This document shows, piece after piece, positions 1 through 7,179 of a stretch of DNA of 11,578 nucleotides; within the stretch, counting starts at the first letter, position 1, and each line of letters starts with the position of its first letter. The stretch covers positions 1-11,578 of the forward strand of contig JAIPIO010000115.1 in NCBI GenBank assembly GCA_021734595.1, given 5' to 3'. Under the pieces are notes generated by a model, which saw only the letters and a list, made by a program, of their open reading frames with translations, was not told the DNA's origin and ran no database searches. The translations under genes and the position numbers were made by a program. The DNA is from Kiritimatiellales bacterium. Lineage in GTDB: Bacteria > Verrucomicrobiota > Kiritimatiellia > Kiritimatiellales > Pontiellaceae.

Positions 1-8
1 ATCCCACG

Positions 9-809
9 ATGGCGTCGCTTACGTCTTTCGGCACGAGTGTCGGCGGGCACGATATCATGGGCCTGGCCGCCGGAAATCCCGACCGCCGCATTGCGCTGGT
101 TGGCGCGATTCATGCAGGCGAATCCGGGCCGGAGCTTATGATACCGGCCGTAGAACGCTTGTTGACGGAGAATCCCGAACTGCTGCGGAAAACGGGCGTC
201 GCAATCCTGCCGAGCGTTAATGTTGACGAACGGGAGCGGCTTGTCACGGGCTGCCCCTGGTATCTCCGCACCAATGCCCGCGGCGTGGATATCAACCGCA
301 ATTTTGACGCGGACTGGGAGGAGGTTGACTTCAATTACGGCCTTGTCAGCAACGATCCCGATGCCGCTACTTATCGGGGACCGAAACCGGAATCCGAGCC
401 CGAAACGCAGGCGGTGACTGCATTCCTCGACGCGGTTCGCCCCAAAGCCATCCTCTCTTATCACTGGTTGGCCTGCATTACCGGCGCGCGATTTCTGGCA
501 CCGCGTCTGGCCAAAGACGACGCCGACTATCTCAACGCCTGCAACGCTCTCGTCGATCCTTTTATCGCGGCGTTCTATCCGGATCCGGAAAACCGGTGGA
601 ATGCCGGACTGTGTTTCGGCTCCTCTACGGGAAGTCTTCCAGCTTACGCTTACCGGACGCTGCGGGTGCCCTGTTTTGACATTGAGAACGATGGGAATCC
701 GGAAGCCGGTCCAGCCAGCGCCGACGAGACCACCCCTGAGCTGTTGAGCGTCTATCAGGAACGTCATTATCGCGGGATCCTGGCTATACTGAAAACTATA
801 AGCAAATGA
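9..809 (+). CDS. MpaA-like M14 zinc carboxypeptidase/amidase (5' end uncertain)
   Basis: Zinc metallopeptidase of family M14. The HxxE zinc motif is His35-Ala-Gly-Glu38. The substrate-binding segment GVDINRNF is at about residues 92-99, followed by a GPKPESEPETQA stretch (residues 124-135). The third zinc ligand fits His152 in SYHW, and the catalytic glutamate fits Glu226 in DIEND. The NARGVDxNRNF and SEPET segments and the LACI after the third ligand strongly resemble MpaA, the cytoplasmic murein-peptide amidase that cuts gamma-D-Glu-meso-diaminopimelate. About 266 residues is normal for that group, and no signal peptide is visible. The frame has no stop between the ATG and the left edge, and no Shine-Dalgarno sequence is visible, so the true start may lie outside the window. 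It is followed 19 bases later by the DUF2961 gene. Family assignment is firm. The substrate is open: next to glycan-degrading genes it could remove an amide-linked amino acid or peptide rather than act on murein. Confidence 0.85.
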   Translation: MASLTSFGTSVGGHDIMGLAAGNPDRRIALVGAIHAGESGPELMIPAVERLLTENPELLRKTGVAILPSVNVDERERLVTGCPWYLRTNARGVDINRNFDADWEEVDFNYGLVSNDPDAATYRGPKPESEPETQAVTAFLDAVRPKAILSYHWLACITGARFLAPRLAKDDADYLNACNALVDPFIAAFYPDPENRWNAGLCFGSSTGSLPAYAYRTLRVPCFDIENDGNPEAGPASADETTPELLSVYQERHYRGILAILKTISK

Positions 810-828
810 AAACAAGGAAGTTATATCT

Positions 829-2286
829 ATGACAACATTATGGAATGAACTGCTTGATCTCCCAAGACCCCGGCGGAGCCGGCGAATTAGCAGGAGCGAA
901 GGCATTGACGCCGGCGCGCACCTGGACTACACGATGCCAGGCAAAGGCTGCATCAAACATTGGTGGTGTACCTATCAGTACAAGTCCGACGGGACGGTTG
1001 ACGACAAGGCATTGCACAACGTGCGGCTGCAGATCACGTTCGACGGAGAAAACACTCCGGCCGTCGATATGTCGCTCGGCAGTTTCTTCGGTACTTTTCT
1101 CGGGCTCGATCCGGTCATGGTGAACGCCGCCCCGCTCACTGTGCTTGAACGAAATGGCTTTAACTGCTGGTTTCCGATGCCGTTCGCGGACGGCTTTCGA
1201 TTCCGGTTCATTAACGAGAACCCCAACGGCATCAGTTTTTGGTTCATGGCTGACGTGCACCTGTACGATGAGCAGGACGCGTTGACCCCGCTGCGGTTCG
1301 GCGCCACGTACCGAATGCTCGATCCGGCGCCGGATTACGGGTTGATGGATGTGGGCGAACTTGAGGGTGCGGGTTTTGTGGCGGCATTGTTTCACGGTAC
1401 GGACGCGCGTTCGCGGACCGACGCCTGGTACCATACCGGTGGCGACACCTGGCTCATCGACGGTGAAAGCGAACCGGGCATCATCCGCGGCAACGGCGGC
1501 GAGGATGTGGTGGGTTACTCCTTCGGCATCTACAAGGGGAACCATGCCTGGCAGGGGGCCCCGTACATTGAGGATGAATCGGGTGTCGGCGGCAGCTTTA
1601 CACCCTGCATTTTCTATCGTTTCTTCGGGCCGGACGCCATTGTCTTCAAGGACAGTCTCATTGCCAAGTTCGGCACCAAGGCCGCCAGAGTCGAGACCAC
1701 CCTCTACCATTACCGCGACGGTCAACCCGCCAGGAAGCCGACAAGCATCAGGCAGTGGTACCTCTGCGGCCCGTTCGATGGGCATACCTTTGAGGCCTTT
1801 GACCGCGAAGAATTTCCAGAGACCGAAGAGCCGTCCGACCGGACTTTTGCAACCGATCTTCCGCCATGGCAGCCGAACCCCAAGCGTCCACCGGAAGATC
1901 GTCCTCCGCAGTACGTCGGACGCTGGGAGAAGACGGACTCACGGCGCGGCTGGGTCGATTTTCTCGACGTTTACCGGGGCATTGGCTATGCCAACGGCTC
2001 CGCCGCCGGTTTCGGCGGCGCGGCTTATGCCCTTGGCAACCTCGAATCCACAAGCGAACGCGACGCCGTCCTGCGCCTGGCGTTCGACGACTGGCTGAAA
2101 GTGTGGGTTAACGGAAAGCTGGTGGCGACGCTGAGGCACGAGGATGGTTTTAACATCGCCAGTGTCCCGGTGCGCTTACGGCAGGGAGAGAACCATATCC
2201 TGCTCAAACTCTCCAACTCGATGAACCGGGAGTTCGGCGCCTGGGCTTTCAACCTGGCAATCGAGAGTCCGGATTCTCAGTCCTGA
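829..2286 (+). CDS. DUF2961 / GH172-like protein with C-terminal beta-sandwich-like extension
   Basis: DUF2961 is the domain of glycoside hydrolase family GH172, whose characterised members act on alpha-D-fructofuranosides, difructose anhydride and D-arabinofuranosides. Recognisable pieces are RRSRRIS (15-21), PGKGCIKHWW (37-46), a VRLQITFDGENTPAV segment (65-79), FFGTFLG (86-92) and FNCWFPMPF (111-119). The active-site region is GGDTWLIDG followed by GNGGED (204-226). In GH172 this reads EGDD...IDG...GTGTED; here the first glutamate is Gly204 and the second is kept as Glu225. Residues about 305-485 form an extra domain, with WYLCGPFDG at 310-318 and WVNGKLV at 426-432, resembling galactose-binding/PA14-type beta-sandwiches. 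There is no signal peptide, so a cytoplasmic location is likely. The start is well supported: AAGGAAG at 814-820 lies 8 bases before the ATG. It may be a hydrolase with altered chemistry or a binding protein. Confidence 0.85.
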   Translation: MTTLWNELLDLPRPRRSRRISRSEGIDAGAHLDYTMPGKGCIKHWWCTYQYKSDGTVDDKALHNVRLQITFDGENTPAVDMSLGSFFGTFLGLDPVMVNAAPLTVLERNGFNCWFPMPFADGFRFRFINENPNGISFWFMADVHLYDEQDALTPLRFGATYRMLDPAPDYGLMDVGELEGAGFVAALFHGTDARSRTDAWYHTGGDTWLIDGESEPGIIRGNGGEDVVGYSFGIYKGNHAWQGAPYIEDESGVGGSFTPCIFYRFFGPDAIVFKDSLIAKFGTKAARVETTLYHYRDGQPARKPTSIRQWYLCGPFDGHTFEAFDREEFPETEEPSDRTFATDLPPWQPNPKRPPEDRPPQYVGRWEKTDSRRGWVDFLDVYRGIGYANGSAAGFGGAAYALGNLESTSERDAVLRLAFDDWLKVWVNGKLVATLRHEDGFNIASVPVRLRQGENHILLKLSNSMNREFGAWAFNLAIESPDSQS

Positions 2287-2322
2287 TCGACACAAAATCC
2301 AGTGCTTCAATAACGGTTGTCA

Positions 2323-2362
2323 TTGGGTTGCAATCAGTGTAGTGTCAAGAAGTTTAACCCAA
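2323..2362 (+). promoter_or_regulatory. Possible stem-loop next to the ribosome binding site of the lyase gene
   Basis: TTGGGTT (2323-2329) and AACCCAA (2356-2362) are exact inverted repeats separated by 26 bases. The right arm ends immediately before the AAGGA ribosome binding site. A folded leader could change access to that site, or the arms could be an operator. Seven paired bases with a long loop can easily arise by chance, so this is weak. Confidence 0.2.
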
Positions 2363-2363
2363 A

Positions 2364-2368
2364 AAGGA
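2364..2368 (+). promoter_or_regulatory. Ribosome binding site that decides the start of the heparinase-like gene
   Basis: The sequence AAGGA lies 7 bases before an ATG at 2376, an ideal spacing, but only 1 base before an upstream in-frame ATG at 2370. The second ATG is therefore the better start, shortening the protein by two residues. No other purine-rich site precedes 2370 at normal spacing. Confidence 0.6.
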
Positions 2369-2375
2369 AATGAAC

Positions 2376-4292
2376 ATGTTGTCCGAAACCTATCCTGTTG
2401 AAGCCCTAAAGAATAGTCTAGTTCCGCGGACGAGCTGGCGGCCAGTACCAACTGCCGCTGACCGCGGATTCTGGAATGTGCTGCCTCCGGGTATGCGCCA
2501 AGGCTGCAGTGAGCACGCCGAAAAACGGCTTGGTCAGACTTGGCCGCCGTTGCCGGCGACTTTGTTTCTGGAATTCGCGCGCAATGGCAATCGTACGCGT
2601 TATGAGCGCGAGAGTTTTGCCCGGCGTGATGCTCTCTGCGAACTGGTGCTGGCGGAATGCATGGAAGGCAACAACCGTTTCGTCGACGATATCGTCAACG
2701 GTATTTGGGCGATATGCGAGGAGACTTTCTGGGGCATCCCCGCGCATGTCAGCGCGCAAGAAGCCGGGGTTGGGCTGCCGGACATCGAGGAGCCGGTCGT
2801 CCCGCTCTTTGTCGGCGAAACGGCGGGGTTGCTGGCATGGACGCTCTACCTGCTGGGGCCGCAACTGGATGCGGTTTCCCCGCTCATTCGCACCCGCCTG
2901 CATCTGGAAATGGACCGGCGTGTGCTGACGCCGTGCCTGGAACGAGACGATTTCGGCTGGATGGGGTTCCCTCGTCGTAGGGTGAACAACTGGAATCCGT
3001 GGTTGAATTCCAACTGGCTGACTGCCACACTGCTGATGGAGCGGGATGAAGAGCGCCGTCTGGCCGCGGTCGCGAAGATCATGCGCAGCCTGGATAATTT
3101 CATTGATCATTATCCGGCTGACGGCGGGTGCGACGAAGGTCCGTCATATTGGGGACGCGCCGGCGCCTCACTGTTCGATTGCCTCGAACTTCTCCACAGT
3201 GCCACGGAGGGTGTGGTGGATGTGTACGACAAGCCGCTGATTCAAAACATCGGCCGGTATATTTACAAAGCGCAGATCAGCGGTCGCTATTTCGTCAATT
3301 TTGCCGACGCGCCGGCCCGGCTGATTCCCGCGGCCTCCATTATCTTTCGCTATGGCGCGCGGATTGATGATCCGCGAATGATGGCGATGGGCGCCTGGGC
3401 AGCGCGGGAACAGGGAATAGCGAAACGTGAAGTTCCGCGGGCCGGGAGAATCGGGAGCCTGGGTAGAGAACTTGCAGCTCTGCCGAGCCTTGGGGAACTG
3501 CTGACCACGGAGGCCGCCGCGCCGTTGCCGCGCGATGTCTGGCTGCCGGATATTCAGGTCATGACCGCCCGCGATGTCGAGGGCTCCGCCGCCGGGCTCT
3601 TCCTGGCGGCCAAGGGCGGACATAATGCCGAGAGCCACAACCATAACGATGTGGGCAACTTTATTGTCTATGCCGACGGCAAGCCTCTGATCATCGATGT
3701 CGGCGTGGAAACGTATACGCGCAGGACATTCAGTCCCGAGCGCTACGATATCTGGACCATGCAGTCCGCCTTTCACAACCTGCCGACGGTGAACGGCGTC
3801 ATGCAGCGGGAGGGCCGGGACTTTGCCGCTCGAGAGGTCGAGCATACGGCGGACGAGAGGACAGCCCGGGTTGTCCTGGACATTGCCGCGGCCTATCCGC
3901 CCGAAGCCGGTATCGAGGCGTGGAAACGCAGCCTGAAGCTTAAAAGAGGTGAGTGCGTCGAGATTACGGATGAGTACGCGCTGACGCAAACCGCGGAAGG
4001 TGTGGAACTGAGCCTGCTCACGCCCTGCGAAGTCCGCATGGGAGATCCGGGAACCGTTCTGTTGGAGGAAGTGGACCTTGATGCTGAACGGACGTCCGCA
4101 AGTGGGGTGATCGACTATGAAGCGGACAGGTTATCCGTAGCGGTCGAGAAGATTCCCATTGTTGACGACAAGCTCAGGGTTGTCTGGGGCGACTGCATTC
4201 ATCGTCTCGTTTTCCAGGTAGAAACTCCGACTCAAAGTGGCAGTTTGACCTTGCGAATAAGAGATCACGTACAGAATCATAGAGCCGTCTAA
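2376..4292 (+). CDS. Heparinase II/III-like polysaccharide lyase
   Basis: Predicted lyase of the heparinase II/III superfamily, which cleaves uronic acid-containing chains by beta-elimination or acts on unsaturated oligosaccharide products. Residue numbers are given from the ATG at 2370. The N-terminal part (about 60-380) looks like the helical (alpha/alpha) toroid and carries NNWNPW (206-211) and DGGCDEGPSYW (251-261), both typical of the family's active-site face. The C-terminal beta-sandwich begins near 390 and contains GGHNAESHNHNDVGNF (416-431), LIIDVG (440-445) and SAFHNLPTVNG (466-476). By analogy with heparinase II, His425, Asp443 and His469 could bind the structural zinc; this is inference. 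No signal peptide is visible, so it probably works in the cytoplasm on imported oligosaccharides. At about 638 residues it is normal in length. It lies 83-89 bases after the DUF2961 gene and 104 bases before the fusion glycosidase. The exact lyase family and substrate cannot be told from sequence. Confidence 0.88.
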   Translation: MLSETYPVEALKNSLVPRTSWRPVPTAADRGFWNVLPPGMRQGCSEHAEKRLGQTWPPLPATLFLEFARNGNRTRYERESFARRDALCELVLAECMEGNNRFVDDIVNGIWAICEETFWGIPAHVSAQEAGVGLPDIEEPVVPLFVGETAGLLAWTLYLLGPQLDAVSPLIRTRLHLEMDRRVLTPCLERDDFGWMGFPRRRVNNWNPWLNSNWLTATLLMERDEERRLAAVAKIMRSLDNFIDHYPADGGCDEGPSYWGRAGASLFDCLELLHSATEGVVDVYDKPLIQNIGRYIYKAQISGRYFVNFADAPARLIPAASIIFRYGARIDDPRMMAMGAWAAREQGIAKREVPRAGRIGSLGRELAALPSLGELLTTEAAAPLPRDVWLPDIQVMTARDVEGSAAGLFLAAKGGHNAESHNHNDVGNFIVYADGKPLIIDVGVETYTRRTFSPERYDIWTMQSAFHNLPTVNGVMQREGRDFAAREVEHTADERTARVVLDIAAAYPPEAGIEAWKRSLKLKRGECVEITDEYALTQTAEGVELSLLTPCEVRMGDPGTVLLEEVDLDAERTSASGVIDYEADRLSVAVEKIPIVDDKLRVVWGDCIHRLVFQVETPTQSGSLTLRIRDHVQNHRAV

Positions 4293-4396
4293 AAACAACT
4301 ATTCAGGTACCGCTCCGCTCAGCCTCAATGTTTTTGCGGTAGAAACAACTGCCTGATTATCAATGCCTTAAACTACATTCAGGAAAGGTCTGTTAT

Positions 4397-6550
4397 ATGA
4401 TGTTCGCCGATACTTCAAGAGGTAAACCCTTCTCCAAGGATCCCGCTGTCGTGAGATTGGGCAACCGATATCTGCTGTATTATTCCATCCCGCCGTTCCG
4501 TGACGGACGGGAAGGGGATGGATGGCGCATCGGCGTGGCGGAAGGCATGGATTTGGACTGCTGGGAAAAGGTTGGGGAGTTGCCTCCGCTCAGCCCATGC
4601 GACAACAACGGCATGGCCGCGCCCGGCGCGATCGTTCTTGACGGCCGCGTGCATCTGTTTTACACGGCCTATGGCAACGGCCCTAAAGATGCGATATGTC
4701 ATGCGGTTTCAGCGGACGGAATTCGTTTTACCCCAAACGAATCCAACCCGGTCTTTTCACCGACTGGAAGCTGGAACTGTGGTCGCGCGATAGATCCGGA
4801 CGTTATCGAGCACGATGGCCGCCTGCTTCTGTATTTTTCCACGCGTGATCCGGAATTCAAGGTACAGATGACGGGAGTGGCGGCCGCGCCGTTATCTTCC
4901 AGTTTTGGACGCGCGGATTGGACGCAACTGTGTCACGCCCCGATACTGGCGCCGGAATTGCCTTGGGAGCAGGACTGCATCGAGGCTTCCGCCCTCTGCC
5001 GACACGACGGCAAGCTCTATATGTTCTACGGCGGCGCGTACAATAACGCGCCACAGCAAATCGGATGCGCGGTCAGCGATGATGGCTTAAATTGGAAACG
5101 GGTGTCGGACACTCCCGTGCTGGCTAACGGTGCGCCGGGAGAATGGAACAGCAGCGAATCCGGGCATCCTTTTGTGTTTGAATCCGCCGCCGGCGTTCAT
5201 CATCTTTTCTTCCAGGGCAATAACGATAACGGTGACACGTGGTATATCTCACGCCGGGAAATAGCCTGGGGAAACGGTATCCCGTATTGCAAACCATACC
5301 AAGAGACGGAAACCAATGGAAAACAGATATTTTCCGGAAATAATGAGGCGCAGCAGGGGCGGAGCTTTCTGACTCCGAACGATTTTCAGGGTACGGATAC
5401 GGAAAGAATAAATCAGGCGATTAAGGCCGCCGCCGCGGCCGGTTGTCGCGTTGTGATTCCGCGTACTAATCTTGGTGGTTGTGTTCCTGAAGACCGCTGG
5501 TTGCTGGATTCGGCGATACTGTTGGAAAGCAACACCGTCCTGGAATTGGACAATTGCCATATCAAGCTTTCCAATCGGTGCCGCGATAATTTTATCCGCG
5601 GCGTCAGTAGCAGTAACAGCGAATCCGCCCCGCAACCATTGAGGAATATCCATATCCGCGGGGTCGGGCGCGCCTGTCTGGAAGGAGCCGATCGCCCTCG
5701 CGCAACGGGAGACTCGGGCAAAACAATCGGAGCCGGAACCTACGGAACGGATGCGGGAGTCGACCGCGAAAAACAATATGGCGATTGGCGCAATATCGGC
5801 ATTTTATTGGGATTTGTGCAGCATTTCAGTATTGAAAACCTGCTCATTAAAGATTCGCACTGCTGGGGAATTTCCCTGGAATACTGCGCTCATGGGAAGG
5901 TGCGGGATATTGAGTTCTCCTCAGACGGGGTCAAAGTGGTTGACGATAACTCAGAAACTGTTCTCAATCAGGACGGACTCGATTTGCGACGTGGCTGCCA
6001 TGACATACTGATCGAAAATATTTCGGGACGGTCGGGCGACGATCTCGTCGCCTTGACCGCACTGCCCGGCAGGAAGAAGTCCGGGATGGTTGGCACCGCA
6101 TATTTCGGAGAAGTCATGCTGGGAGACGGTCTGGACGACATCCGCCATATTGTGGTGCGCAACATCAGGGGATACAGCGCCGGTGGTCATCATATTGTCA
6201 GGTTGCTCAATTCCGGCGGCATTCGTATGCACGACATCCTGATTGACGGAGTGGTTGACTGCACCCCCGCTGGAGTGCAGCCATGCAGGGCCACCCTTAA
6301 AATCGGCGACCATAACTACGGCGACGGTGCCGCCGCCGTAGGCGAGACCTGCCGAATCGTCGTCAACAACGTCATCAGCAAGGCCGTGCATGCCGTATTG
6401 ATTGGCGGTTCTCTGTCCGATTCTATCGTCACCAACGTTGTTCACCATAGTTCCGACGGTGTTGAGGCTTTATCGTTTTCGCCGCAATCAGGGCGTGACT
6501 GTGTGTGCAATGTGAGATTGGCAAACCTGATGACGGCGGGGATTGGCTGA
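4397..6550 (+). CDS. Two-domain glycosidase: GH43-like beta-propeller fused to GH28-like beta-helix
   Basis: The N-terminal half (about 10-300) has the repeated DP...G.YLLYYS blade pattern of the GH43/GH117-type five-bladed propeller. Candidate catalytic residues are Asp15 in KDPAVV, Asp133 in AIDPDVI and Glu196 in DCIEASAL, fitting the base, pKa-tuning and acid positions of that fold. After a linker (about 300-325) comes a right-handed beta-helix, opening with GTDTERINQAIKAAAAAG (332-349), as in pectate-lyase superfamily proteins. It has NQDGLD (524-529) and SGDD (546-549), which match the NTDG and GDD motifs of GH28 polygalacturonases with the usual spacing of about 22 residues. GGHH (596-599) and CRATLK (630-635) could stand for the GHG and RIK motifs. 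No signal peptide is visible. AGGAAAGG at 4381-4388 lies 8 bases before the ATG. The gene probably removes side-chain pentoses or anhydrosugars with one domain and galacturonate-type residues with the other; the substrates are inferred. Confidence 0.85.
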   Translation: MMFADTSRGKPFSKDPAVVRLGNRYLLYYSIPPFRDGREGDGWRIGVAEGMDLDCWEKVGELPPLSPCDNNGMAAPGAIVLDGRVHLFYTAYGNGPKDAICHAVSADGIRFTPNESNPVFSPTGSWNCGRAIDPDVIEHDGRLLLYFSTRDPEFKVQMTGVAAAPLSSSFGRADWTQLCHAPILAPELPWEQDCIEASALCRHDGKLYMFYGGAYNNAPQQIGCAVSDDGLNWKRVSDTPVLANGAPGEWNSSESGHPFVFESAAGVHHLFFQGNNDNGDTWYISRREIAWGNGIPYCKPYQETETNGKQIFSGNNEAQQGRSFLTPNDFQGTDTERINQAIKAAAAAGCRVVIPRTNLGGCVPEDRWLLDSAILLESNTVLELDNCHIKLSNRCRDNFIRGVSSSNSESAPQPLRNIHIRGVGRACLEGADRPRATGDSGKTIGAGTYGTDAGVDREKQYGDWRNIGILLGFVQHFSIENLLIKDSHCWGISLEYCAHGKVRDIEFSSDGVKVVDDNSETVLNQDGLDLRRGCHDILIENISGRSGDDLVALTALPGRKKSGMVGTAYFGEVMLGDGLDDIRHIVVRNIRGYSAGGHHIVRLLNSGGIRMHDILIDGVVDCTPAGVQPCRATLKIGDHNYGDGAAAVGETCRIVVNNVISKAVHAVLIGGSLSDSIVTNVVHHSSDGVEALSFSPQSGRDCVCNVRLANLMTAGIG

Positions 6551-6551
6551 G

Positions 6552-7148
6552 ATGTATGTCGGAGCATTACTGTTGTGCGTAACAGGGGTGTGCTGGGCGT
6601 GGGTTGGTGTGGTTGTCAGCCATGCGTCCAGGGGAAATCTTGACATCGGACTGATCCAGCTTACCGGTGCTGCATTAAGCATCGTAATCAGTATAGCAGT
6701 TTTGGCGTTCATGCGAAAACTCAGCGTTGAAAGTGTGGATGTTCCGGGCAACCTGCCGTCCTACTGGATTTCGCCACAGAACACGGTCAGTAGTGTTTAC
6801 CGTTCGTTGTTCGTTGCTTTGGGAACATTGGCCTCATGGTTTGCAGTCAACACCGCGACCGGTGCCATTCGCAGAATAAAGATTTCGTCGGCTGGAATCA
6901 AGGTCACGCTGCTTTTCGCTGTTTCGATGCTGTCCGTCGGACTGCTCAACACATATCTATTCAATTATCGCGGCATGGATTTGCTCGCCCAGGCGGGAGT
7001 GGGGTCGATCGGAATGCCGATCGCCGTTGGTGTCTGTGTTTGCGGTTTCTTTCTCTACAGCCTGCTCTTCCTGAGGGAGCGCCTAGGCAAGCTCCAGACA
7101 TTTGGCTTACTGGCGGGGGTCACAGGAGTGGTGACTATTTGTCTTTGA
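6552..7148 (+). CDS. Short EamA/DMT-like integral membrane protein
   Basis: A very hydrophobic protein of 198 residues with about six predicted membrane segments (roughly 3-23, 31-54, 84-103, 117-136, 147-171, 179-198). The end, with LRERLGKLQ (174-182) followed by FGLLAGVTGVV, matches the last helices of drug/metabolite transporter (EamA/RhaT-like) proteins. It probably moves a sugar or breakdown product across the inner membrane. Full-length EamA-type proteins are about 300 residues with ten helices; here helices 1-2 seem joined by a polar stretch (55-82) to the second half, so three to four helices are missing. The ATG at 6552 is one base past the stop of the fusion glycosidase, with GCGGGGA at 6536-6542 nine bases before it, so translation is likely coupled. 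An in-frame TTG at 6543 is an alternative start. The substrate is unknown, and so is whether this short form works alone or as a dimer. Confidence 0.75.
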   Translation: MYVGALLLCVTGVCWAWVGVVVSHASRGNLDIGLIQLTGAALSIVISIAVLAFMRKLSVESVDVPGNLPSYWISPQNTVSSVYRSLFVALGTLASWFAVNTATGAIRRIKISSAGIKVTLLFAVSMLSVGLLNTYLFNYRGMDLLAQAGVGSIGMPIAVGVCVCGFFLYSLLFLRERLGKLQTFGLLAGVTGVVTICL

Positions 7149-7179
7149 TAGTAAGCTCGTTAGGGAAAAGGATGACGAC

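Noticed and set aside
838..1785. A 315-codon open frame on the minus strand opposite the DUF2961 gene
   Set aside because: It lies entirely inside a gene with clear family motifs, has an Arg/Val-rich composition without recognisable domains, and lacks a good ribosome site; it is a codon-bias shadow.
3168..3989. A 273-codon minus-strand frame opposite the lyase gene
   Set aside because: It is fully contained in the conserved heparinase-like region and shows no motif; such frames are common opposite GC-rich genes.
4308..4341. TACCGC/GCGGTA inverted repeat in the 104-base gap before the fusion gene, with a T-run
   Set aside because: Only six pairs with a 22-base loop, and the T-run is inside the loop and not after the stem, so it is not a terminator.
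4334..4362. A promoter-like pair TTGCGG and TTATCA with 17-base spacing before the fusion gene
   Set aside because: Each half matches the sigma-70 consensus poorly, so a chance match is more likely.
6543..6551. TTG as start of the membrane protein, overlapping the previous gene by 8 bases
   Set aside because: The ATG at 6552 is a stronger codon, begins the first membrane segment directly, and has a G-rich site nine bases upstream; the TTG remains possible but less likely.
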